The position numbers and the translations under genes were made by a program. The notes under the pieces were generated by a model. It saw nothing but the letters and a program-made list of their open reading frames with translations, searched no databases and had not been told where the DNA came from. Shown piece after piece: positions 36,147 to 46,704 of a stretch of 64,000 nucleotides of DNA. Origin of the DNA: Xylogone sp. PMI_703 (lineage: Eukaryota > Ascomycota > Leotiomycetes); assembly GCA_021399445.1 (NCBI GenBank), contig JAJTUQ010000006.1, positions 3,596,001 through 3,660,000 on the forward strand. The letters are read 5' to 3'. Each line of letters starts with the position of its first letter. Positions within the stretch are counted from its first letter, which is position 1.

Positions 36147-37159
36147 TTGTCAGCTAAGTGGAAGACAATGGGCGGTATTCAATGCTCATCCAGGTCTAGA
36201 TTAAGTGTTCTGATCAAAGCGCAGAAATACAAGCGACAAAAACGGCGAGAATACCGGGATAAATATGTCCAACCAAGTCTTCCAAAAACTCGTGCTCGAG
36301 CTTTAACTTTCCAAGGGTCCAGCCCTCAGACCTCGAACTTATTGCTGAGATTACTACTTGAACTTCGTTATCCTATCTATGAATCTGTTCTCGGTTGTCA
36401 CAAGATCCACCTTGCATTTTCCTTTGCACCGCGTGAGTATGGATATCGCAAGCCTTTGCTGTGGCGATGGTGGCATTGTATTTGCACCTGGGATCAAGTC
36501 ACACTTGACCGTTATCCGGATGCTCAGCCTTATTACCCGATATCCGGTATGATCGATGTAGATCATGTACAGTCGATGGGAGTACGCGTGGGCCTCCGAA
36601 TGGGATGATGGGCAAGCTTAAGCTAGATTTTGCTATTCTATTAACATGCCGACAAATGTAATTGACTCACAGTTTAATTTGTCTTTTGACCAACTAACCA
36701 ATCCCACAGATATTCTGAGGCAATTGATATCCTATACAGAACCACAACCTTCAAATTTAGTACGCGTCGGCTCTTATATATAGTTTTCCGTCACTGGTTC
36801 TTCCACACCGTTTTGCACTTATCAGTTCCATTGAGATGATGTGGGAATTTGTTAATTTAGGTGTACCAGTGATTCGTGACGAAGATAAGAGGCTCTACAA
36901 TGACATGTGGAAATTTCTTGCAAGCATGCCCAATCTTAAATATCTTAAGATTATGGTAGCTGCTTATGAGTGTCCCGATCCTGCGCCAACCGATCTACAA
37001 GAAGTGTGGCTAGGACCTCCAGCACAATTAGGAAAATTGGACTTCTTCGAGTTGTGGATTCCTGCCTCATATCTAGAACATTTTCATGTTAGGGGATACT
37101 TGAACGGAGACTTGAACTTCACGTTGAAACCGGTTCCAGATATTCCTACTCCGGGATAA
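36147..37159 (+). pseudogene. DUF7730-like protein gene, broken by frameshifts
   Basis: The translation matches a common fungal family (DUF7730-like) with an N-terminal basic region, then LLLELRYPIYESVLG (36,340-36,390), then the diagnostic LTCRQMYSEAIDILY across a small intron at about 36,658-36,708 (GTAATT...CCCACAG), then LVLPHRFALISSIEMMWEF and a C-terminal part up to the stop at 37159. Two frame changes, near 36,595-36,615 and near 36,760-36,785, are not explained by plausible introns (the interval is too short or lacks splice signals). It is called a pseudogene, though an unusual splice pattern cannot be excluded. Function of the family is unknown. Confidence 0.5.
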
Positions 37160-38000
37160 ATTGGCGGAACAAATATCAAAGGATTGTTATCTCCACGATA
37201 AGTGGTGTATTTTGGCGGAGTTTTTTTTCTATGGGATATTTAACGCACAAATTACTCATTCCTCTTCACCAACTCTCTAACCTTAGTGCTTATGTTAACT
37301 TGTGGAATACTGATATCATACTTGGTCAAGATTTATTCCGGAATCTGAGCATTCAATATAGAACGAGGAATGTCAAAAACACTTGTGAATCTGGAATTTT
37401 AGCCATTGGAGTGAGTTGTGGTTAAAACTAGTTATCGAAAGTTGTGAGATCGGGAATTATGTTAGTTACTGTAGCAACCAAGAGAGTCTCTGTGCCATAC
37501 GATTTCTATGTGAGCTAGCCTAATTAGTGCGCTCTGACCTAACACTCCAAGCTTCCTCTTTTATTCACATACACGCAGCCATTATATCCGATATCTTATA
37601 GTCTTCAAACACAACAATCTAATTTTGAAAAGATGAGCCGCTGGCATAAATCATTTGTAAGGATCCTGATATATCTGTCGATGGAAACAACCCCTGCTGC
37701 AAAACCTGCAATAGTAGTTGCCCCTGGCAGGAACTGGTCTCTAAGCAGCTCACCATTAACTCTCCGGCGTCATTTGCCCCTACGAATGAACCCGCGGGGC
37801 GTTTAAATCTCTGGTGGCCTTCATCCGTTCCGTACACTAGGTCATACGGACCCATCCAAGACAACGCCCCGTCCTCGCCGGCCCCCACTTCAGAGCAGTC
37901 TATCAAAGAGGGACATTCTTTTCTCCCGGACATGATAGATCCATCGGAAAAGGAACAGCAAGTGAGTGAACCAGTTAGCTCTCCAGCATAACAAACAGCG
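37160..38000. other. Intergenic region; may hold an unresolved 5' exon of the HET gene
   Basis: A 104-codon minus-strand open frame at 37619-37933 has no family features. On the plus strand a frame ending MIDPSEKEQQ just before GTGAGT (37,960) could be a first exon of the downstream HET gene. The 37-bp putative intron is short and the phase does not fit, so no join is proposed. Confidence 0.4.
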
Positions 38001-40121
38001 TTGGCTCCACATGAGTTCCGACTGGCATTACTGTCTCCCGCTACCGATAAGGATTCACTAGTTCATTTATGTCTAGAAACATGTTTCCAAGCCAACTGTC
38101 TTGAGTATGAGACTGTTTCTTACACCTGGGGCGGTGAAGATGGCGATTATGCGCTTTCTCAGCCCGTATTTATTGGCCCATACTGGGATTTGCTGTTCCA
38201 AACGCAGAACTGCTGGGAGATGCTCCGACTTTTCCGACTCCAGAAGGGAACACGAACGCTCTGGATCGACGCACTCTGTATCAATCAACAAGACATTAGG
38301 GAGCGTTCAGAACAGGTCGCAAGAATGAGACACATATATGAGCAATGCTCCAGAGTTCTCGTATACCTGGGACCGGATCTAGCACTTCCAGCAGTCGGAC
38401 AGTTCCCAATCCGCCATCGATTGCACGAACTTGATAAGGTCACCATCAATACACTACAGCACTCTCCCCCGAACCTAGAAAAACTTCTGATACGAAATTA
38501 CTTTTCTCGGGTTTGGATTATCCAAGAGCTGATTCTCTCCCAACGTGCCATCATCCGTATCGGCGACATAGACTTCTGGGCTGATGCTCTTATGCCATTA
38601 CGCCTGGCTCCTTGGTCGGATTGGGATTCAACCGCGGCCCCGTGGGCTAAGTACATAGCGCAGCAAACTATCCCAGTCAAGGACGTATTTGAGATAATGC
38701 GCCTGACCTCGACTTCCCAGGCGTCTGATCTTAGAGACCGGCTATTTGGCACAATTGGACTTCTCTGGGATAAAGCTGACACATTGGAAAAAGATGGACT
38801 GTTTGTTGACTATAGATTGTCCGTTCAACACATGTTTATTGGATTCTTTTCTTATTGTATCATCAAGCTGAATTTACCCTATCTTCTCATCAAGGCTGCG
38901 GGGGTTTCAGCTCAGGCTTCTTCTCCTTCATGGGTGCCAAACTGGGCTTCATCCCAAGAGTCGTGGCAACGCATTTTTACAAAACCAGATTTTGACCCTC
39001 AGCAAGCAGCCAATTTTATCCAAAATGAGGTTCTAAATAACTCAAATAGCGTTTATCTGAACTATTTAACTCCAACGGCTTACCCTGAGGGGATCTCCTG
39101 GAACCACAAAATTACAGTTGACAAAGATACTGGAGCATTGTCCCCGTATTTGACACGATTCTGCACCATTCCAACTCGGCCAGTTCTCATTGGGGAGTTT
39201 GGAAACCTGCATATATTCAAGATGCGAGAATCCGATGTATCTCTTTATCTGGTCACAGAAGATTCATTTGAATCTGTTTGTCCAGGATGCGAAGATATAT
39301 TCATTTTAGATCCCCAATCCTCGGATCTTATTTACCTCATCTTGCGTTTGCAACCTGATCAATCCTCTAAGAGAACTTACAAAGTGGTTGCCACTTGCAT
39401 TCACATATTTTGGGAAGGTTCGTATAAATATAATATGGGACTCCAAAGGTTTCGGAGGAGCGTATTAGACGAGATCGACTATCTTGATAAGATTATTGGC
39501 GACGTGGAGAGTGGGAGGAACTTGTCACCAGTACTCTCATTCTTTCCCGGTGCAACTAGCAGCGAGAGCCTCTTTACCATGTACCGCAATGTCCTTAGCC
39601 AACTAAACACATCTTCCTCAGAATTCGAAGCTACTTATCTGTCCAGTATTGACGCACGATTCCACCCAAAAATCGACAGTGGCTTTCTCATACTGACCTT
39701 TAAGGAGAATGATTGGGATATAGAAAGAAAGAAGCATGACCGGGATCACGATTACTATGGCTATGCAAAAGAACATTTTGGGTTCCCTCCTAAAGATTCT
39801 GGGAGTTTCCAGAGTGATTGGGAATGGAGAGCAACTAAAAGGGATGAGTGGAGACCTGCTCACAACGTCTTACGATATTATTCCAATCATCCAAGACCTA
39901 GTGTTAATATGTTTAGTCGGAAAATATACTTACGGGTATCGATGAGATCAGTTCGAGGTATTCGTAATATCCTCTACCCTCCGCTTACCAGAATACAATG
40001 CGCCCTACAATGTAATTTCGATGAGTTAGTTCATTTCCTTCATATTCCCAAGTTCACCTACGAGTACGAGCTAGAGGGGGTAACAAGAAGTGTTAAGCCG
40101 GAATTTGCGAAATATGATTAA
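38001..40121 (+). CDS. HET-domain protein, about 700 aa, start unresolved
   Basis: A single frame of 706 codons has a canonical HET domain in its first 200 residues: YETVSYTWGGEDG, LWIDALCINQQDIRERSEQV, RMRHIYEQCSRVLVYLGPD and YFSRVWIIQELILSQRA. This is the class that relies on a WG box, the WIDALCINQ core and the RVWIIQE box. It is followed by about 500 residues with no domain I recognise; the HET-6-type tail seen at 17600-18430 is not evident. The frame's first codon is TTG and the codon five places upstream is TAA, so the true N-terminus must come from an upstream exon or the start has been lost. The first internal ATG would cut into the HET domain. No internal stop. Likely role: self/non-self recognition and cell death. 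Confidence 0.72.
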   Translation: MAPHEFRLALLSPATDKDSLVHLCLETCFQANCLEYETVSYTWGGEDGDYALSQPVFIGPYWDLLFQTQNCWEMLRLFRLQKGTRTLWIDALCINQQDIRERSEQVARMRHIYEQCSRVLVYLGPDLALPAVGQFPIRHRLHELDKVTINTLQHSPPNLEKLLIRNYFSRVWIIQELILSQRAIIRIGDIDFWADALMPLRLAPWSDWDSTAAPWAKYIAQQTIPVKDVFEIMRLTSTSQASDLRDRLFGTIGLLWDKADTLEKDGLFVDYRLSVQHMFIGFFSYCIIKLNLPYLLIKAAGVSAQASSPSWVPNWASSQESWQRIFTKPDFDPQQAANFIQNEVLNNSNSVYLNYLTPTAYPEGISWNHKITVDKDTGALSPYLTRFCTIPTRPVLIGEFGNLHIFKMRESDVSLYLVTEDSFESVCPGCEDIFILDPQSSDLIYLILRLQPDQSSKRTYKVVATCIHIFWEGSYKYNMGLQRFRRSVLDEIDYLDKIIGDVESGRNLSPVLSFFPGATSSESLFTMYRNVLSQLNTSSSEFEATYLSSIDARFHPKIDSGFLILTFKENDWDIERKKHDRDHDYYGYAKEHFGFPPKDSGSFQSDWEWRATKRDEWRPAHNVLRYYSNHPRPSVNMFSRKIYLRVSMRSVRGIRNILYPPLTRIQCALQCNFDELVHFLHIPKFTYEYELEGVTRSVKPEFAKYD

Positions 40122-41022
40122 TTGGTTGTATTAGTGATAAAAAAAGCGGTTTTGCTTTTGATGGAAATATATCTCAAATCTTCATTATATAATAAAATTA
40201 TCAAGTTTATATATAAATACAAATTTAGAATATAATAAATTAATTGATAAGTTTTGAATTTACTTTTATAATACTTAACTTTTATTAATAAATAAACAAT
40301 TTATAATTTTGTTACACTGATAAAATGATAACCATTGACTAAGTTTAACCCTGTAATTAAGGCACTTTTGTAAGGAAAAAAATAACCTTAAGTAATTACT
40401 TATTATTAATAAAATTCTTAAAATTTTAATTTATTGGTTGTTAGTGCTATAAGTTATGAGTTCCATGTTAGGTTAATCTTGACTGCCACACCAACGGTAG
40501 CCCAGCCAGAGGGACAGATAAGACCCAGTGAGTGATAAGACGATTATCTGATCAGCAGTTGGATTGGGTCCTTCGGCAACTGAGTCGATGGACCGAATGG
40601 CGGTACCTGAAGGTTGCAGTCCACTGGTGGTAGCCATTCGATAAACGTCGGATCTGCCGCGACGGCCAGCAGTCTCAGCGCCAGCCGTAGAGCACGATGC
40701 AGGCGCGGTAACGTCGTGGTCAGCGGGCCATTGTTAAACAGAGTGCTGCCCTGGAAGGATCTCCACCCTTGTTCCCAACGCAACACCAACGGGGGCAGCC
40801 TTGTGTATGGTTGCGGGATGTAGTTAAAATTGAGCAGTACTGCAGTACTACTACTGTACGTAAGAGACACGGTCGGTTTTACCCCATTGAGGGCGAATCC
40901 TTCGAACTAAATATAATCCCTGCCTTAGGCACTACTTACAAGCTGAGGCTGAGATGACAAGCAAGTCGCCTTAGTTGAACTTACACAAAACATCAACCGC
41001 CCTATCTCAGTCATTCTTCAAC
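40122..41022. other. AT-rich patch, then a normal-composition segment without a clear gene
   Basis: From 40,122 to about 40,470 the DNA is AT-rich like the RIP blocks. From 40,480 to 40,880 composition is normal, and a 108-codon minus-strand frame (40544-40870) is open but matches nothing I know. The last 100 bp form the 5' flank of the P450 gene. Confidence 0.5.
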
Positions 41023-42720
41023 ATGGGCTTACTACTATTCTTGATGCCGGCTGTGGCGGCAATTTTCACGATCTACTTTGTAGTTGCACATGTAAGACAG
41101 GCAGCAAAGGCGAAAGCTTCCGGTTGCCAACCGGCACCACTCTTTCGACCTTGGGATGTATTTGGCATGCAGAATTTCAAGATTGAGCTGAATGGGATGA
41201 AGACAAACCGCTTATCTTATGCCTTTCTAGATCGCAAGAAAGAAATGAGCGTAAAGGTTGGACGAGACTGCAAAACGTTTCGAATAAAGTATCCACCGGG
41301 AGAGACGTGGTTCTACACCTTCGACCCGAAGAATCTGCAGGCTGTACTAGCAACCCAATTTCAAGATTTTCAGCAGCCAGGGGCTAGAGTACGAGCTTTC
41401 GAGGCGCTTTTAGGTCTCGGTATTGTACGTTTTGCGACTTAAAAGAGACGCAGAGCTAATTTCAACAGTTCTCGGCGAACGGACCTAAATGGGAACACTC
41501 TCGAGCTCTTCTAAGACCGCAGTTCATGCGTGAACAGATAGCTGATTTGGGGCTCTTCGAAACACATGTCAAAAATCTTTTTGATGCCCTCCCATGTGCT
41601 GTGCAGCCTGGTGACTGGACCCCGACCTTCGATATGCAACCGCTGTTGGAACGTTTTACAATGGATACTGCTACAGAATTTCTCTTTGGCGAAAGCGTGC
41701 ACAGCCAGAAAAATGATAGTACAGATACGAGTACTTTGTTTTCTAAGAAGGAGATGATGCAGTTTGTAGAGGCTTTCTTTAAGGCAGAGAAGACAACGGC
41801 GAAATCTTTGATATATGGTGACCTGTTCTGGCTAGCGCACGATCGCAAATTCAAGGAACAGTGTAAAGCTGTTCATAACTTCGTGGATACGTATGTCCAG
41901 CGTCGTTTGAGGGACGGTGGCTCGGGTGAAAAGCCAGGAACGGGAAAATACGTCGTTCTGAATGCTATCGTCGCCGACGTGAAGGATCCGCACGAGCTCC
42001 GTTCCCAGCTGTTAAACATCCTTCTAGCAGGCAGCGACACCATCTCGGGAACTTTTGGCTTCCTTTTGGCCTCATTGGCGCAGTATCCTCGTGTTTTCAC
42101 GAAGCTTCGCAACATCATCATAGATGACTTTGGATCCCTTGATCGACCGAAGCAGATCACGCTCAGCAGACTCAAGAACTGTTCATACCTTCAATGGTGC
42201 TTGAACGAAGTTCTTCGAGTCTACCCTGCGGTTCCGGTCAACTTTCGTGAGGCCGTTAGAGACACAACACTGCCCGTGGGTGGTGGCTCCGATGGCACTT
42301 CACCAGTATTTATACCTAAAGGTCACCTTGTTGCTTGGGAGGTACGTCTTTTACGTCTTGTCGTCAATATTGTGCCTCTGACTCCTTCTCACTACTGACA
42401 TCTCTTCCGTGTAGCTTTGGACAATGCACTCAGACCCAGAACTTTGGGGCCCTGATGCTGACCTCTTCAGGCCAGAACGATGGGAGAGGCACAAATTTGG
42501 ATTCAACTACCTCCCATTCAACGCTGGGCCCCGAATATGTATCGGACAACAATTCGCCCTTGCTGAGATTGCCTATGTCACCGTGAGACTCCTGCAAAAG
42601 TTCGATTCAATCGATGGATCAGCCTTGCCGAAAGGACGACTGCCTTGTGATTGGAAATTAGTAGATAAAGTGGCTGGGGGCGTGAACATAAAGCTTCACA
42701 GCGCAAACAACCATTCATGA
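41023..42720 (+). CDS. Cytochrome P450, CYP52/CYP63-like, 526 aa
   Basis: Exons 41023-41424, 41469-42341 and 42415-42720 (introns 44 and 73 bp) give 526 codons. ATG 41023 starts a membrane-anchor helix (LLLFLMPAVAAIFTIYFVV). The B/C region reads FSANGPKWEHSRALLRPQF, a signature of CYP52/CYP63/CYP539-type fatty-acid and alkane hydroxylases. The I-helix oxygen site AGSDT is at residues 321-325, the K-helix ExxR is EVLR at 381-384, and the PERW motif is at 445-448. The heme-binding loop is FNAGPRICIG at 460-469 with the axial Cys467. All expected elements are present and the length is normal, so an active ER-bound monooxygenase is likely. Terminal hydroxylation of aliphatic chains is inferred from the subfamily signature only. 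Confidence 0.9.
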
Positions 42721-43625
42721 TAACATCATCGACTAATCTTTGCCAGCTGTAAATATGCCTTCGAAAATAATTCAAAATAGCTTAGCCAAGTTGTGGTTAT
42801 AATCGAGCCCGAGTTTTTGTAGTAACAAATTAAATAAGTACCGGTGCTTTAGCAAATTGAAGTTCATATCAGTATTTTATTGGTGATGTCCGGTACCCAA
42901 TCATAGCGAATGGACTGAAAGTACTTGACTCAACTCCATCAAGGATTTGTATAAGTTTGATAGGGAAGTAAGAACAAATACCTTCACGATATCTTGATAG
43001 GTTCAAAAAGGTGGGTAGGTTCTAGATAATAGGGAATGCCCAGAGATCCGACTGCAATCATTTCTCCTCAGAGTATATCAGGCCTAATAACTACCAGTAC
43101 ATGGAGTGAGACGGGCTAAAATTGCTCCCAGCTGGCTCAGAAAACAGGTGATTATCGCATGAGGATCTAAAGCTGCATCTCCCATTCCTAATCGCTTCCT
43201 TGTCTAAAAATATCTACACGTTCGGCTGGCTAAAATGAAAGAGGGCGGGGCGGCGTGGGATCCCGATTCGGTAACTAGACTGCCGATTCTTCCAAGGGAC
43301 CGACGCGAAAGAGAAGATAATAAGCTTAATTGGTGGGACTGAGACACGCACTATGACCAACTAATGCGTCTTTATCCTATCTACAAAGTACCAGGCATGT
43401 AAATGAAAAGGTTATTTGTATATGTACAACTAGGATTTTAAGAGTGCACATCAGGTATCAAGTTTACTATGAATCTTCCCATAGAGAACCTCTACTTATC
43501 ATAATTTCTATGAATATTCAGGGTCATGTGCAGGAATAATAAAGTAGAATCTAAGCCCTAAAAGCATGACTTTGTTAAAAAGCTATCACAACCGTGACGC
43601 CCTCCGAAAGATCTTTCTCAGTTTT
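42721..43625. other. Intergenic region, no gene seen
   Basis: Convergent 3' flanks of the P450 gene and the permease pseudogene. No coding signal was found. Confidence 0.6.
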
Positions 43626-45401
43626 TTAATCTTCCGTGCGCCGATAAAAATCCAAATCCACATTCTTAAGGTCAACACCCATCTTCCATTCTCGCATTGT
43701 CAATTTATAACCCACAAAGAGAAGGAGCACAACAGGGGCTGCGAGGTAGTTCTCGAGGAAGATTTTGATATTCAGGTGAGGTCCTCCGACAGGCTGCGCA
43801 AGGCGTTAGTAATTATCTAATATAGAGGACGGGGGTAAATACATAGAGAGAGATATAGAATGTAGCTATTAAGCGTAAAATATTCATGGCCAGGCCAATC
43901 CAGCTGCCAATAACCCCGAACATAGATTGGAATGGCAGATCATCAACTGATCGACCAGAGTGCTTCCATGCCCAGCGAAATCGAATATGGGCGGCGCAAA
44001 TAGAACCTCAAGTGAAGATTTTTGACAATCCAGAAAGAGCTAAAACCCAGTTGAAAATTGTTCCTCCCGTGAGCGAAATATTAATATATGCAAGGAGACC
44101 GGTAGTTAGAGCGGCAGTAAGTGCAACCCAAGGACGGCCTTTCTTATCAATCTTCGAAAAAAATACGGGGGGCCATACCGTTCTGTGCAAGAGCTTGAAT
44201 GGTTCGGGTTGACCCGTAAGTGCAAGCAGTGCCAACACTGATAATAGAAATCATAATGACTGCATTGAATCTGGATGGAAGGACTGTGATACCAGCATAT
44301 TCAAACGAACGAACAAATGGGGAATATGCGGTGCGAGTTCCGGATGCCTTCGCGAGGTTTGGATCGCTAGAAGGAAGGATGAGCCCGAGGAGGAAGAGAG
44401 ACAGTACGAAGAACAGAGTAATCCGCCAAAAGACTTGCTTGGTAGCTTTCGGAATACTCTTTCTTGGATTCGCTGCCTCTGCAGAAGCTAGACCGACTAA
44501 CTCAGTTCCACCGAAAGCAAACGCAGCAGTAACAAAAACAGAGCAGAATCCCTGGAATCCATTCTTGAACGCCTGTTCTGGTGAATGCCAGTATCGTGCT
44601 CCAATATATCCCCTATAATCTCGTCAGCAGTCCTCCTGGATTGATATGGATAACGGAATCGTTGGGACCTCTTATCAGTTGGTACACCCCCGGTGTCAAT
44701 GACAATCGCTGTGATTATGAACCCTACAACAGCAATGACCTTTACGAGTCCCAGAATGAACTCTACCTCACCATAGGGTTTGACCCCGAATATGTTAATA
44801 ACTGTGACGAAGACGAGGAAGACTGTAATCCAAATGCCAACATTGTACTTAGCATTATCAGGGTCCTAAAAGCTGATTGACACACCCGCAGCGGAAAGTT
44901 CAAAGGGAAGGACTGCAAGGTAGGACATGGCGTAATTCCAGCCCATTGCAAATCCCCATCCAGGGTCAATGAAGCGAACGGAGTAGGCATAAAATGAACC
45001 ATTGACAGGATACCTATATAACAGAACCTGTTATTTTTACTCTCACCGAAGTGGATTAACACTTATCCTACGCAAGAGTAGTGCCTTACATGACAGTAAG
45101 CTCACCGAGAGCATTAAGGGGTGAATAACAGCATGACACCAATTATCATGAAGTCAATGACCAAAGATCCAGGGCCACCAGTGTACAACGCACTACCAGA
45201 ACCAATGAAAAGACCACCACCAATGGAGCCACCAATGGCAATCATTTGCATATGCCTACTCTTAAGCTTCCGAGCAAGCTGATTGTGTGAGCTAACCTCG
45301 GCATCCCTCTCGGTGTCATATGTGGTTCCGTCGGAGTTGACGTTGACCACTTCGGTTTCACATGACTCGCCAATATCTTCGTGCTTAAGGTTGGTCAACA
45401 T
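43626..45401 (-). pseudogene. Amino acid permease (fungal AAT/GAP1-type), inactivated
   Basis: A complete fungal amino acid permease can be read from ATG 45401 to TAA 43626, with family motifs LKSRHMQMIAIGGSIGGGLF, GGPGSLVIDFMIIGVM, GWGFAMGWNYAMSYLAVLP, ELVGLASAEAANPRKSIPK, GTACTYGSTRTIQALAQNG, NWVLALSGLSK and LENYLAAPVVLLLFVGYK. It is broken at four places: TAA at 45114-45116 in the FTPQALGE box (CAA expected), TAG at 44866-44868, a one-base insertion in an A7 run at 44157-44163, and TGA at 44008-44010 (TGG expected). Conserved introns are still visible, e.g. in the ALGELTVMYPV region. The intact gene would import amino acids at the plasma membrane. The damage is light, so loss was fairly recent. 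Confidence 0.85.
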
Positions 45402-45895
45402 TGTATAATGTAACAAATATTAACAACGATGATTGGGAACGTATTGGGATAGTAGTACTAAAAGATCAATATATGGAAACATAACAGGAGAGACCACCCT
45501 TTTCTGTAGATCTAGTTACTGGAAGTGACGCGCTCTACTGCCGCCCAGCGGTTCTGTAGCCGCGGTTCATCTCCTAGCTTTAAGTTCTATACCATTCTTT
45601 GGAGGGTTAAAAGGCCCGGGGACGCTTGGTCCATCTTTCTCTACACGGGCTGGTATGGAGATTAACCAGGGATGATCAGGTGACCGGGCATTGCGAGCCG
45701 TGCAAGGGAGCAGGTCCGAATTCTGTACATGTAAGCAACTGAAATTTTGAAGCCACTGCCTTAAACAGACTAGCTATAACCAAAGAGTATATCTTATCTC
45801 ATTAATTATGTTAGGGTTGTAGAATATCTTATTAATATAACTATTTTGCCGCTTGTTTCCGGTTGAGACCAAGCAAACGCTCACTACTGCAGAGT
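45402..45895. other. Intergenic region, no gene seen
   Basis: The 5' flanks of two divergent pseudogenes. No further coding signal. Confidence 0.55.
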
Positions 45896-46373
45896 ATGAA
45901 GCTGTGGCCATCTCTTACAAAAACGATGACTTTCCAGAGCAAACCTGGTATTATATCTGCGTTCCAAGATACTAACAAGACGAATTCTGCATTTTCAGAT
46001 CTACCCGAGGTCCCAGCAGATGAGGTCTTCGCACTTATCACTGCGTTTAACGTCGATTCCCGAACAGAGAAAGTAAACCTTGGAGCCGGCGTCTACCGTA
46101 CAGAAGAAAGTAACCCATGGCCTTTACCCGTGGTCGAAAATGTTGAGGAAATGCTGCATTCAGCTAACGATGATACGAGACATGAGTATCTAAGCATCGC
46201 TGGGGAACCAGTCTTCCTAGAGCTGGGAAGGAATCTTGCTTTTGGACTCACAAGGTCAGCAGACTTGGAGGGCGAGTCTGAAGCATCTAGAATCACATCT
46301 ATTCAAACAGTTTCAGGAACAGGCGCAAGTAATATTGGTGCCATATTTCTGCATAAACTCCAGCAACACCGTT
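45896..46373 (+). pseudogene. Aspartate aminotransferase, N-terminal fragment
   Basis: The open frame encodes the first third of a class I PLP-dependent aspartate aminotransferase: FSDLPEVPADEVFALITAF, EKVNLGAGVYRTEE, PWPLPVVENVEEML, HEYLSIAGEPVFLELGRNLA and IQTVSGTGASNIGA. About 145 of roughly 410 residues are present. The PLP lysine and substrate arginine of the missing two thirds are absent, so no activity is possible. Homology ends near 46,360, and after a stop the sequence passes within about 110 bp into the oppositely oriented pyruvate decarboxylase fragment. ATG 45896 is the first in frame; an internal Met (codon 11) is equally possible. Confidence 0.8.
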
Positions 46374-46470
46374 AATTGCGCTTAATTCTCCAACTCCCAT
46401 GGTGGTTACAACTATTTCTCAGGTCAAAGACGCCGTATGTTATCACTGTTAAGTACTCTAATTTACCAAC

Positions 46471-46704
46471 ATCTGGGATCCCGGAGATCCTGGTATAGTC
46501 ATTAGCAGCATATGCAGCATTAAGCTCGTTTGCAGTCCCGCCTATAAAAATCCGTCAACATACCAGCTAACCTAATGTCTGAATTGAATTTGTACTGACC
46601 CCAATCCAGCCCATCGACATCATCAATATAACCTAACAACTCGAGATTCATGTCCCCAGGGACTCCCAGAATATGCTTAACACCGAGTTGCCGAATGCTT
46701 TTGT
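46471..46704 (-). pseudogene. Pyruvate decarboxylase (TPP enzyme), N-terminal fragment
   Basis: Minus-strand translation gives the start of a pyruvate/indolepyruvate decarboxylase: IRQLGVKHILGVPGDMNLEL and IDDVDGLDWG, then, after an apparent 58-bp intron (GTCAGT...TTATAG), GTANELNAAYAANDYTRISG. These are the conserved N-terminal segments around the TPP-activating glutamate region. Homology ends abruptly at both sides: the protein start is missing upstream and the remaining 500 residues downstream. It lies tail to tail with the aminotransferase fragment, so the two truncated genes share a rearrangement junction at about 46,370-46,470. Confidence 0.72.

Noticed and set aside
40544..40870. 108-codon minus-strand frame in a GC-normal patch
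   Set aside because: Arg/Leu/Pro-rich composition typical of chance frames, no motif and no start context.
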